A DNA stretch of 64,000 bases from JARBUG01 sp035628915. GTDB lineage: Bacteria; Bacillota; Sulfobacillia; Symbiobacteriales; Symbiobacteriaceae. Positions 15,964-24,501 of the stretch are shown here, in pieces. Within the stretch, counting starts at the first letter, position 1. Each line of letters starts with the position of its first letter. Made by a program: the position numbers and the translations under genes. The stretch lies in assembly GCA_035628915.1 (NCBI GenBank), contig DASPIW010000006.1, positions 1-64,000 of the forward strand, given 5' to 3'. Below the pieces are notes generated by a model. That model did no database searches. It was not told the origin of the DNA and was given only the letters and a program-made list of their open reading frames with translations.

Positions 15964-16878
15964 ATGGATATTCAAGAGCTGGAAGCGTTTTGGTGGATCG
16001 CGAAAACAGGCAGCTTCAACCGGGCAGCGGAAAAGCTTTACCTGACCCAGCCGTCGGTCACCGCGCGCATCCAGACCCTCGAAAAGGAGCTGGGGCAGCC
16101 GCTGTTCGAGCGCAAGCCGCGGGGCGTCCGCCTGACCGATGCGGGGCGGGTGCTGCTTCCCCATGCCGAGCGGGTCCTCATGGACATCCGCAAGGCGCGG
16201 CAGGCTGTCTCCGACCTGGGGTCCGCCACCGGCGGCACGCTGATGGTCGGCTCGGCCTTGACGACCTCCACCTATACCCTGCCCGAAATCCTGTCCAAGT
16301 TCAAACTGGCATATCCGGGCGTGGAAGTGGCCATGCGGACGGGGCGGTCACAGCAGGTTCAGCAGTTGGTGCTGGACGACACCGTCCCGCTGGGATTCGT
16401 CCACTCCCCCATCGCCCCCAATCCCGATATTGAAGCGATTCCCCTTTACTCGGAGGCGATCGTGCTCGTGGTCCATCCCGGCCACGCGTTCGCCGGGCGC
16501 CCCGAGGTGACGGCCGAGCAGCTATCTTCCGAAGCCTTCATCATGTCAGACCGGGCTTCTGGCTACTGGTCGCTGGTGGAGCAGTTCTGGGCCCATTCCG
16601 GTTTCGCACCCCGGGTGACCATGGAGCTGGACAGCATTGAGGCGACCAAGCGGATGGTCATGTACGGCCTGGGGCTCGCACTTCTGCCCCAGGGCACCGT
16701 AGAAGGCGAACTGCGGACCCGCCAGCTGGTCACCGTGCCGGTGGCGGGCATGGATAACCTGACCCGGCAGACCCTGCTGATCCACCGCAAGGGAAAGGTC
16801 TGGAGCGGCATTACCCGAGGTTTCCTGGAGATTCTCAACAACATGTACAACCTCCGCCTGGATCTCTCGGATGACTGA
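15964..16878 (+). CDS. LysR-family transcriptional regulator
   Basis: A 304-residue DNA-binding regulator. The winged helix-turn-helix spans about residues 1-60 (LEAFWWIAKTGSFNRAAEKL, QPSVTARIQTLEKELGQPLF), followed by a linker helix and a LysR substrate-binding domain (about 90-295). The ATG at 15964 is chosen from the canonical MDIQELEAFWWI start and GAGGGGG upstream. LysR regulators often act on a divergent neighbour; the divergent gene here is the Amidase_6 protein, but the effector is unknown. Confidence 0.93.
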   Translation: MDIQELEAFWWIAKTGSFNRAAEKLYLTQPSVTARIQTLEKELGQPLFERKPRGVRLTDAGRVLLPHAERVLMDIRKARQAVSDLGSATGGTLMVGSALTTSTYTLPEILSKFKLAYPGVEVAMRTGRSQQVQQLVLDDTVPLGFVHSPIAPNPDIEAIPLYSEAIVLVVHPGHAFAGRPEVTAEQLSSEAFIMSDRASGYWSLVEQFWAHSGFAPRVTMELDSIEATKRMVMYGLGLALLPQGTVEGELRTRQLVTVPVAGMDNLTRQTLLIHRKGKVWSGITRGFLEILNNMYNLRLDLSDD

Positions 16879-16893
16879 TCCGATCTTGCCGAT

Positions 16894-16935
16894 GGGGCCG
16901 CCTGCACGGTGATTCGTGCAGACGGCCCCGTTTTC
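16894..16935. terminator. Terminator between the convergent LysR and MFS genes
   Basis: GGGGCCG/CGGCCCC plus CTGCACG/CGTGCAG arms with a 6 nt loop and a following TTTT on the plus strand. Confidence 0.9.
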
Positions 16936-16953
16936 ATTCATAACCGCCCCCGC

Positions 16954-18186
16954 CTACTGCTTTCCGGCGGCGATCGCGACCGCCGCCCGGCGCTGGTCGA
17001 ACCACCGCATCACGAGCGCAGCGCTCACCCCGATGGCGGCAAAGGTCACCCACGGCAGCCAGGCCTGTCCCGTGGCCTCCGCCACGTCGGTCAGGCGCCC
17101 GCCCAGGAACTGGCCGGTGCTGCCGCCGATGGCCACTGATACGGCACTGAAGCCGTAGTAGCTGGCGACGGCGTCCCGGGGCGCCATGCCCACGACCATC
17201 TGGTAGTCAACGGGGCGCAACAGCATGCCGCCGAGCGCCAGGAAGACCACGCAGGCCACCATTCCGGCCATGCCGGGAAACGGGATGATGAAGAGAAACG
17301 AGAGCCCTGCCACCGCCGAGCCGATGGACCAGAGCACCAGGGGCGGCAGTCTCCCTTCCGTCCACTGGGTCAGCTTGTACTGCAGGGCGATGACGAGCAG
17401 CGAACTGACCAGCAGCAGGTTCTTGACCGCCGTCTGGGTGCCCGTGTAGGCGGCAGCGTGGAGGGAGAGCGAAATGTTGATCTGTCCGCTGATGGCCCAG
17501 AACCCCGCGCTAACCAGGCAGTACGCCACAAACACCCGGTTGCCGGCGACGTTCAGAATCGACGCCGCCACCTCGGCCACCGCCCGGGCGGGCGCCGGCC
17601 GTTCCCGCCCCGAAGTCAGGTTCGGCAGGAAAAAGTAGACCAGGGCCGCGATGGGCAGGTACACCGCCCCTGCGACCAGGGACAGCACCCGGAAGTCCAC
17701 GCTGAGCAGAAGGGCGCCCACCAGGGGGCCGATGGTCGTACCGGTGCTCTGGGCAGTGTACAGCAGGGCGAACCGGCTGCCCTGGTCGGGACCGGGGTTA
17801 AGCGCCGCGTAGGCCGCCCGCTCGGCGGAACTGAAAAGGGCGCCGCCCATGCCGGAGAGTACTGCCGACACAAGCAGGCCCGCCATATTCCCCATAAACG
17901 CAAAGCTGGCAAAGCCGACCGACCGGACCAGCAGGCCGGCCAGCAGCACCCGCTTGTACCCATACAAATCTGCCAGCGGCCCGGAAAGAACCATCAGCAC
18001 CTGCTGGACGCCAGTCCGGACAGCCAGTACCGTACCGGCCACCGTCGCGGTCAGCCCGAGGTCGTCGCGCACATGGATCGATATATAGGGAATGAGCATG
18101 AAAAAACCGGTGTTAATGGCCAGGTCGGCCAGCAGGATCACGGCTTCGCCCGGCTTCAGGCCGCGCAGCCGCGTCAGGATGCCCAC
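16954..18186 (-). CDS. Major facilitator superfamily transporter (DHA1-like)
   Basis: An integral membrane secondary transporter of about 410 residues with roughly 12 hydrophobic helices in two halves. The loop 2-3 motif GPLADLYGYKRVLL (the MFS motif A, GxLaDrxGrkr) is present, and the N-terminal half resembles MdtG/YdeE-type efflux proteins. The start is placed at GTG 18186, 9 nt after AAGGAG; the ATG at 18195 directly abuts that site. It lies 28 nt downstream of rpoN. Substrate unknown. Confidence 0.88.
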   Translation of the reverse strand: MGILTRLRGLKPGEAVILLADLAINTGFFMLIPYISIHVRDDLGLTATVAGTVLAVRTGVQQVLMVLSGPLADLYGYKRVLLAGLLVRSVGFASFAFMGNMAGLLVSAVLSGMGGALFSSAERAAYAALNPGPDQGSRFALLYTAQSTGTTIGPLVGALLLSVDFRVLSLVAGAVYLPIAALVYFFLPNLTSGRERPAPARAVAEVAASILNVAGNRVFVAYCLVSAGFWAISGQINISLSLHAAAYTGTQTAVKNLLLVSSLLVIALQYKLTQWTEGRLPPLVLWSIGSAVAGLSFLFIIPFPGMAGMVACVVFLALGGMLLRPVDYQMVVGMAPRDAVASYYGFSAVSVAIGGSTGQFLGGRLTDVAEATGQAWLPWVTFAAIGVSAALVMRWFDQRRAAVAIAAGKQ

Positions 18187-18213
18187 TTGCCACATCTCCT
18201 TGGGGGACGGCAG

Positions 18214-19584
18214 CTACTTGTAGCGCTTGCGCTTGCTTGAACTGGGCACGCCCATCTCCTCCCGGTATTTGGCCACCGTTCGCCGGGAAATATTGACGCC
18301 CTGCTTGTTGAGCGTATCGGTGAGGGCCTGGTCGGAGAGGGGATCCGACGAGTCCTCCTTGGCGATCAGGTCAGCGATCATCCGCTTGACGCTTTCCGCC
18401 GCCACCCCTTCGCCCCGGGCGTTATCCACGCCGCTGGTAAAGAAGAACTTGAGCTCAAAGGTGCCGAGGGGCGTCTGTACGTACTTGCCGGCCGTAGCCC
18501 GGCTGACGGTGCTTTCGTGCACCCCGATCACGTCGGCCACGTCGCGCAGTGTCAGGGGGCGCAGATACCGGATGCCGCGATCAAAAAAGTCGCGCTGGAA
18601 CTTGACGATGGTCTCCACGACTTTATACAGAGTCATTCGCCGCTGCTCGATGGCTTTGATCAGCCAGAGGGCGGCGTGGATTTTCTGCTCGACAAACTTG
18701 CGGGCGTCGCTGTCGACCTGCCCGGAGAGCATCTGCCGGTAATGGTTGCTCACCAGCAGCTTGGGGATGGGCGATTCGTTCACGAGCACCACGTAGTCGC
18801 GCCCGACCCGCTCAATGGCGGCGTCCGGCACGACGTACCGGGTCTCGTTCGGGCTGCCGAAACGGCGCCCGGGCTTCGGGTCCAGCGTGCGGATCATGTC
18901 TGCGGCGCCCTGCACTTCCGGCGGCGTTACGCCCAGTTCCTCGGCAATGCGGGTAATCCGCCCCTCGCCGAGATCATCAAGGTGGTTCTCGATCAGAACG
19001 GGCACCAGCGGATTGCCGTCGTCAACCGTCGCCCACTGCAGCAGCAGGCACTCCCTGAGCGTCCGGGCGCCCACCCCCGGCGGGTCGAAGCCCTGAATCA
19101 GCAGCAGCACACGCTCGACCCGGTCCTCGCTTACGCCCAGTTTCTCCGCCGCCTCAGCGGTGGATATGGTCAGATACCCGTGGTCGTTAAGGCTGTCGAT
19201 CAAGAATTCGCCGATCCGACGCCCACACCCGTCCAGGCCGGCCATGTAAAGCTGAGCCATGAGATGCTCCTGCAAGGTGGGGACAGTGGCGGTAAACGCC
19301 TCAAAGCCCATCTCCTCGTCGTTATCGGCGGCGCCGCCGTTACCGTAGTCACTGCCGAGATAGTCCAGCAGCTGGCGGGTCTCCGGCGGAGCGGCCGCTT
19401 CCTCGGCCTCTTCTTTCGGTTCCGCTTCGAGGCAGGGGTTTTCGAGGAGCTCCTGCTCGATGAAATCCGTCAGTTCGGTTACGGGCAGCTGCAGTACGGC
19501 GATGGCCTGTCGCAACTCCGGCGTCATTACCAGCTTCTGCGTCTGCTGCATTTGCAGGCCAAAACCAAGCCGCATCATCTTCAC
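18214..19584 (-). CDS. rpoN: RNA polymerase sigma-54 factor
   Basis: Directs RNA polymerase to -24/-12 promoters, which need an AAA+ activator. The 456-residue protein has the Gln-rich region I (LGFGLQMQQTQKLVMTPELRQAI), an acidic region II, the core-binding region and HTH (DVIGVHESTVSRATAGKYVQTPLGTFELKFFF), and the C-terminal RpoN box (SRRTVAKYREEMGVPSSSKRK). GTG at 19584 (7 nt after AAGGTG) is used; ATG at 19578 is an alternative. This window also has a matching sigma-54 promoter (44077) and activator (42531-43931). Confidence 0.97.
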   Translation of the reverse strand: MKMMRLGFGLQMQQTQKLVMTPELRQAIAVLQLPVTELTDFIEQELLENPCLEAEPKEEAEEAAAPPETRQLLDYLGSDYGNGGAADNDEEMGFEAFTATVPTLQEHLMAQLYMAGLDGCGRRIGEFLIDSLNDHGYLTISTAEAAEKLGVSEDRVERVLLLIQGFDPPGVGARTLRECLLLQWATVDDGNPLVPVLIENHLDDLGEGRITRIAEELGVTPPEVQGAADMIRTLDPKPGRRFGSPNETRYVVPDAAIERVGRDYVVLVNESPIPKLLVSNHYRQMLSGQVDSDARKFVEQKIHAALWLIKAIEQRRMTLYKVVETIVKFQRDFFDRGIRYLRPLTLRDVADVIGVHESTVSRATAGKYVQTPLGTFELKFFFTSGVDNARGEGVAAESVKRMIADLIAKEDSSDPLSDQALTDTLNKQGVNISRRTVAKYREEMGVPSSSKRKRYK

Positions 19585-19726
19585 CGCCTTTCACCTTCTA
19601 CCCTCATGGTTATTCGCCCCGTGGCAAGCTGTTTCCTTGCCATCGAAGACGGCAACGCGACCCCCATATTGCCGGTGATTCCTACCGTAATCTCTAGCAC
19701 CAAAGGATGCGGAAGGAGTGTCAAAA

Positions 19727-21628
19727 ATGAACATTCGTCGTGTTGCTGCTTCGGTTGCGCTGTCAGCCCTGCTGCTGGGCACGACCGCCATGCCCGCCAT
19801 GGCGGAAAAAGGCGGGAACGGCTCCGACAAGGGCCACGGAAATAAGGTAAGCGATAAGTTCAAGGACATGGGAGATTTCGAATGGGGTCTGGGCGATGTC
19901 ACGAAAATGATGCTGAAGGGGATCTTCAATGGCCGGGGTGAAGGCATTTTCGCACCCGGCGCCAAGATCAACCATCAGGAGTCAGCCGTCGCCATCGTCC
20001 GGCTGATGGATAAAGAAGCCGCGGCCAAGGCGCTTTCCGCCGCAGAAGTGGACAGCCTTCTGGGTGGGATCAGCGATGCGGATCAGATCGCAGCCTGGGC
20101 CAAGCCCTCGGTGGCTATGCTGGTCAAGGTCGGCGTTCTCAGTGAGGATGCCCCGTTCAAGCCGCTCGACGACGCAACCCGACTTGATATCGCGGTTCTG
20201 CTGGTCAACGCCATGGGCCTGCAGTCGGAAGCCGAGGAGAAGATGGATGAAAAGCTCTCCTTCAAGGATGCCCACCTGATCCCCGCCGAACTGACTGGCT
20301 ACGTGAAGGTGGCTGTTGATCACCAGCTCATCACCGGCTACGATGACAAGACCTTCCGGCCCATGCAGGCCGTGAAGCGGGTGGAAATGGCCGTCATGAT
20401 GGGCCGGGCGGACCGCCTGATCGAAAAGGAAAAGCACGATGAGATCAAGGGCGTCATCAAATCGGTGGACGCGGCCGAGGAATCGCTGGTCGTCACTGCC
20501 GGCGATAAGGAGATCGCCCTGACGCTGGCCGAGGAAGCGAGCATCTTCATCGACGGCCGTGAAAAGGATCTGCCCCGTCTTGCCGCCGGCATGAGAGTTG
20601 AAATCAAGCTGAACGGCGACGGCGAAGTCGTCTATATCGAGGCCAAGTCGGTGGCTGCTCCGCAGGATCCCGCGGTCACCGGCGCCATTACTCACCTGGT
20701 GCCCGCTACGCCTACTGCCCTGGGCCTGATCAGCATCGGCGGAACGGCCTACCCGATCTCGCCCAAGGCTGTGATCAAACTGAACGGCCAGACGGCGACC
20801 TTCGCCGACCTGGAAGTGGGCGACACCGTGAAGGCGGCAACCACCTATGGCCTGGTGATCAAGCTTGAGGCGACCCGCGAGGCGGAGACGGAGACCGTGG
20901 AGGGGACGATTACCGCCATCAAGGCGGCTACCCAGAGCGCCCTCGCCAAGGTGACCCTGAGCGTCGACGCCGGCGATGAGACCACCCGTACTGAGTATGT
21001 CGTCGCTGCCAATGCCGCCATTAAGATCAACGGTGAGTCGGCACGGATGGCCGGTCTGCGGCTGACTGACGAGGCAAAGCTGACCCTGGAGAATAACCTG
21101 GTCACCCGGATTGAAGTCAAACGGGAGGCCACGACCGTCAGCGGCACGATTTCCGACCTGGATGCTGCCACCTCTTCCGCTCCCGCCAAAATCACCGTCA
21201 CCTTCCCGTCGCTGACCACTCCCGCCGTCACCGCCGAGTATTCGCTGGCTTCCGGCGCCGTGATCAAGATTAACGGCCGGACCGCCCAGTTTGCCGACCT
21301 GCGGGTGGATGAAAACGTCAAGCTCACACTTGGCGCCGGACTGGTGGACAAGGTTGAAGTGACCCGGGAGTATGAGGTGCTTGAGGGCTCCGTGATTTCG
21401 CTGGCGGCCCCGACGGCCGGTCAGGACGTTCCCGCCGGGACGGTGGGCCTGGTGGGCCTCGTGTACACGAGCGACGGCTCCGCCACCATGAACACCTTCC
21501 CGATCACTGGTGCCACGCAGATCCTGGTCAACGGCCAGACCGCCCAGTTTGCGGGCCTGCGGCTCGGCGACACCGCCAAGGCGTATTTCGACGGCGATGT
21601 GCTGGTGAAGCTGCAGGTGACACGGTAG
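19727..21628 (+). CDS. S-layer homology (SLH) protein with five tandem C-terminal repeats
   Basis: A 633-residue exported surface protein. The signal peptide (MNIRRVAASVALSALLLGTT, cleavage after AMA near residue 26) is followed by a Gly/Lys-rich stretch and three SLH motifs (about 50-95, 115-165, 178-230; the third contains LITGYDDKTFRPMQAVKRVEMA), which bind secondary wall polymer. Residues 240-633 form five repeats of about 75-85 residues with a shared core: a strand, I-K-I/L-N-G, T/S-A-x-F/M-A-x-L-x-V/L, then V-K/x-L-T and a closing K-x-E-x-T-R. They resemble DUF5666-type beta domains. ATG 19727 has AAGGAG 8 nt upstream. It is probably an abundant cell-surface component. Confidence 0.9.
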   Translation: MNIRRVAASVALSALLLGTTAMPAMAEKGGNGSDKGHGNKVSDKFKDMGDFEWGLGDVTKMMLKGIFNGRGEGIFAPGAKINHQESAVAIVRLMDKEAAAKALSAAEVDSLLGGISDADQIAAWAKPSVAMLVKVGVLSEDAPFKPLDDATRLDIAVLLVNAMGLQSEAEEKMDEKLSFKDAHLIPAELTGYVKVAVDHQLITGYDDKTFRPMQAVKRVEMAVMMGRADRLIEKEKHDEIKGVIKSVDAAEESLVVTAGDKEIALTLAEEASIFIDGREKDLPRLAAGMRVEIKLNGDGEVVYIEAKSVAAPQDPAVTGAITHLVPATPTALGLISIGGTAYPISPKAVIKLNGQTATFADLEVGDTVKAATTYGLVIKLEATREAETETVEGTITAIKAATQSALAKVTLSVDAGDETTRTEYVVAANAAIKINGESARMAGLRLTDEAKLTLENNLVTRIEVKREATTVSGTISDLDAATSSAPAKITVTFPSLTTPAVTAEYSLASGAVIKINGRTAQFADLRVDENVKLTLGAGLVDKVEVTREYEVLEGSVISLAAPTAGQDVPAGTVGLVGLVYTSDGSATMNTFPITGATQILVNGQTAQFAGLRLGDTAKAYFDGDVLVKLQVTR

Positions 21629-21713
21629 TACGCAGACTAACCAGGACCGGGGCACACGTTGCCCCGCCGAGCGCCAGCACCTGGCCGCCTGATGCGGGCA
21701 TGATGAAACAACA

Positions 21714-21746
21714 GACGCCAGAAGCCCTTGGGTTTCTGGCGTCTAC
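21714..21746 (+). terminator. Terminator after the SLH gene
   Basis: GACGCCAGAA-CCC/GGG-TTCTGGCGTC stem with a 2 nt loop and a following T-rich stretch; it also lies in front of the lutC stop on the other strand. Confidence 0.85.
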
Positions 21747-21764
21747 TCTTTGTTGCGGGTCACA

Positions 21765-22349
21765 TCAGACCAGCGCCGGATCCACCGACTGGACAAGAAT
21801 CACATGAGCGGTGCCCGGACCGTGGATGCCCTGCAGGAGCATACTCTCGATGTCTCCCGTCCGGCTCGGGCCCGTCGCCAGGCCCAGCTCTGCGGGGGCT
21901 CCGCTGCCCTTGAGCAGGGCGCCCAGGTGCCGGAACAGCTCCACCCGCCCGGGCACCAACCTCTCGGCCGGCACGACGGCAATCCAGACTGGCGGGAGAA
22001 TCAGCACCGACCGCGGGCGGGGACCGCCGAACGGCATGACCAGGGTGCCCGTATCGGCGGCGCCCAGCGCAGCAGTGGTGATGCCCACCCCGGCCTCGGC
22101 GCAGGCCGCCTTGGTGCCCGCCGGCCCGCCGGCGGCGGGAGTCCGGTACCAGGTGAACAGGGGCGCCAGATTCAGGGCGCCTAGCAGCGGGCTCTCCCAG
22201 GCAACCGCCGTCTCAATGCCAAGCCCGGCGACGATCGACTGCACCGTAACCCGCGCTTCGGCCAGGTCAGCCACCGTATGGGCGTTGCCGCCCACCCGTT
22301 CCCAGGCAGCGGCGAAGGCAGCAATCAGCTCAGCCTTCAAGGCTCTCAC
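21765..22349 (-). CDS. lutC: LutC-like LUD-domain subunit of L-lactate oxidation complex (copy 1)
   Basis: A 194-residue LUD-domain protein, the third subunit of the LutABC L-lactate dehydrogenase complex. The family-typical C-terminus GPSRTGDIESMLLQGIHGPGTAHVILV is clear, as is the glycine-rich AADTGTLVMPFGGPRPRSVLILPP. The frame overlaps the end of lutB by 20 nt, so the three subunits are translationally coupled (lutA-lutB-lutC). The start may be GTG 22349 or TTG 22340. It is the last gene of the sugar-acid operon. Confidence 0.9.
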   Translation of the reverse strand: MRALKAELIAAFAAAWERVGGNAHTVADLAEARVTVQSIVAGLGIETAVAWESPLLGALNLAPLFTWYRTPAAGGPAGTKAACAEAGVGITTAALGAADTGTLVMPFGGPRPRSVLILPPVWIAVVPAERLVPGRVELFRHLGALLKGSGAPAELGLATGPSRTGDIESMLLQGIHGPGTAHVILVQSVDPALV

Positions 22350-23748
22350 CCCTCTCCTGCTGGCGCTTGGCCCAGCGGTCCCGGAACGTCTCGGCCTTTA
22401 CCACAGGCAGGTCGCGGTAGTCGGTCCAGCCCTTGACCGGCCCGGGCGCCCAGCGCATCCAGCCGCTGCGGCTGAACGGCAGCTGCTGCCAGCGCACAAT
22501 GCGGGACGTCAGGCGGTAGCGGTCCGGGGACGCCCAGGCCCAGCTCCAAAGCTGAAAAATCCAGCGCTCGCCGGCGGGCACCAGCCCGTCACGCTGTTCC
22601 TTCTGCCGCAGCTTAAGCAGCAGGTCGTTCAGGTGGATTCCCATGGGGCACGCTTCGTGGCAGGATCCGCAGAGGCTGCATGCGTGAGGCAGGTCCGGCC
22701 ACTTCTCCAGCCCGCGCAGCAGCGGCGTAATTACAGCGCCAATAGGCCCGCTGTACGCATCGCCGTAGGCGGCCCCGCCCACCTGCCGATAGACCGGACA
22801 GACGTTGAGGCACGAGCCGCAGCGAATGCAGAGCAGCGCCTCTTCGAACTCGGTATTCCGGATGGCCGACCGCCCGTTGTCCACGATGATCACGTGGAGC
22901 TCCTCCGGGCCGTCCACCTCGTCGGGGAGCCGGGGCCCCGAAATGAACGCGACGTAGCTGCTGATCAACTGTCCCGTGCAGGCCCGGGGCAGCAGGGCCA
23001 GGACCGGCTCCACGTCGGCAAAGGTCGGAACGACTTTCTCCATGCCGACGACCACGACCTGAATCCGGGGTTGGCTGGTGACGAGGTTGGCGTTGCCTTC
23101 GTTAGTAACCAATACGATGGTGCCCGTCTCCGCCACAGCGATGTTGCAGCCCGTCACGCCCACGTCGGCCGTCAGAAACTCCTGGCGCAGCTTGCGCCGG
23201 GCATACTGGAGCAGGTTTTGCGGGTCGTGGTCGACCGGCTTCCCTTCTTCTTTGGAGAAGAGCCCCGCGATCTCATAACGGTCCTTGCCAATGGCCGGCC
23301 CGACGATATGAGCGGGCGGGTCGCCGGAGAGCTGGATGATATACTCGCCCAGATCCGTCTCCCGCACGTGCAGGCCCGCAGCCTCAAGGGCGTGGTTCAG
23401 GTGGATCTCTTCGGTCAGCATCGACTTGGATTTGACGATGCGGCTGCCGCCGGATTCCTTGGCAATCTGGGCGACCCTTGCCGCCGCCTCGTCGCCCGTC
23501 TTCGCAAAATGGACGCGGGCCCCGCGCCGGGTCAATTGCTCGGCGAATTGGGAAACGTTGGCGTCGAGGTTGGCGACACCCTGCTGGCGGGCCGCCCGGG
23601 CCCGCTTCTTCAGGTCGGCCACCTGCTCGTTGCCCAGGGCCGCGTACGCCGCCAGCCGATTCCGGAAGAAGCCCTGTACCGTTGCCTTCGTCGCCTTAAC
23701 CAGATTGGGTTTGGCGATCGCCTTGGCTGCCCGATCGGAAAAGGACAT
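22330..23748 (-). CDS. lutB: LutB-like iron-sulfur LUD protein of L-lactate oxidation complex (copy 1)
   Basis: A 472-residue cytosolic protein. An N-terminal LUD domain (about 60-290) is followed by two 4Fe-4S motifs, CIRCGSCLNVCPVYRQVGG and CSLCGSCHEACPMGIHL, then the C-terminal LutB region. With LutA and LutC it oxidises L-lactate to pyruvate, passing electrons to the respiratory chain. It starts one base after the lutA stop. Full length relative to Bacillus LutB (about 475). Confidence 0.94.
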   Translation of the reverse strand: MSFSDRAAKAIAKPNLVKATKATVQGFFRNRLAAYAALGNEQVADLKKRARAARQQGVANLDANVSQFAEQLTRRGARVHFAKTGDEAAARVAQIAKESGGSRIVKSKSMLTEEIHLNHALEAAGLHVRETDLGEYIIQLSGDPPAHIVGPAIGKDRYEIAGLFSKEEGKPVDHDPQNLLQYARRKLRQEFLTADVGVTGCNIAVAETGTIVLVTNEGNANLVTSQPRIQVVVVGMEKVVPTFADVEPVLALLPRACTGQLISSYVAFISGPRLPDEVDGPEELHVIIVDNGRSAIRNTEFEEALLCIRCGSCLNVCPVYRQVGGAAYGDAYSGPIGAVITPLLRGLEKWPDLPHACSLCGSCHEACPMGIHLNDLLLKLRQKEQRDGLVPAGERWIFQLWSWAWASPDRYRLTSRIVRWQQLPFSRSGWMRWAPGPVKGWTDYRDLPVVKAETFRDRWAKRQQERGESLEG

Positions 23749-23749
23749 G

Positions 23750-24487
23750 CTACACGCCCTCCTTCCGGTTGAGCACTTCGGCCAGGTGCATCAGCCGCAG
23801 GTCGCCTTCCCGCCGGCGGTTGCGCCCGCCCAGGTGCATCAGGCAGGACATGTCGCAGGCGACAAGTACCTCAGCACCCTGCCGTACGGCGTCGTCCAGC
23901 TTGTCATCGCCCATGTTGGCAGAGACCTGCGGGTTGCGCACGGAGAAAGTGCCGCCGAAGCCGCAGCACAGGTCCTGCCGCTCCAGCTCCTTCAGCTCCA
24001 GACCCTCGACCTTGCGCAGGAGCTGCAGGGGCTCCTGGATGACTTTGAGGTCGCGGGTGAGGTGGCAGGAGGAGTGAAACGCCGCCTTGACCGGCAGGGC
24101 GGCGCCCACGTCGCGAACCTTCAGCACTTTGACCAGGAACTCGGAGAATTCGTAGGTCCGGGCGCCCACCGCTTCCGCCAGCTTCTTCACCTCGGGCTCG
24201 TCAGCGAAAATCTCCGAGTAGTGGTTGCGCACCATGGCGGCGCAGGAACCGGAAGGCATCACGATATACTCGCTGTCCTTAAAGGTCCTCAGGAAGTTGA
24301 GCGCCAGCGGCCTGGCCTCTTCCGTGTGGCCGCAGTTGTAGGCCTGCTGACCGCAGCAGGTCTGTCCCAGCGGGAAATCGACCTCGCAGCCCAGCCGCTC
24401 CAATACCTCAACAGCATCCATACCTACTTCGGGGAAGAACAGGTCGACCAAACATGTGGCAAAGAAGGAGACGCGTATTGTAATCAC
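23750..24487 (-). CDS. lutA: LutA-like cysteine-rich (CCG-domain) subunit of L-lactate oxidation complex (copy 1)
   Basis: A 245-residue protein with two cysteine-rich CCG domains: GQTCCGQQAYNCG near residue 42 and DLCCGFGGTFSVRNP near residue 180. These domains bind an unusual Fe-S cluster in heterodisulfide-reductase-like and glycolate/lactate oxidases. It is the first Lut gene, 14 nt after the dehydratase gene, so lactate or a related 2-hydroxyacid may be an end product of the operon. The GTG start has only a weak ribosome site. Confidence 0.94.
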   Translation of the reverse strand: MITIRVSFFATCLVDLFFPEVGMDAVEVLERLGCEVDFPLGQTCCGQQAYNCGHTEEARPLALNFLRTFKDSEYIVMPSGSCAAMVRNHYSEIFADEPEVKKLAEAVGARTYEFSEFLVKVLKVRDVGAALPVKAAFHSSCHLTRDLKVIQEPLQLLRKVEGLELKELERQDLCCGFGGTFSVRNPQVSANMGDDKLDDAVRQGAEVLVACDMSCLMHLGGRNRRREGDLRLMHLAEVLNRKEGV

Positions 24488-24501
24488 ATCCCTATGGTAG
24501 G

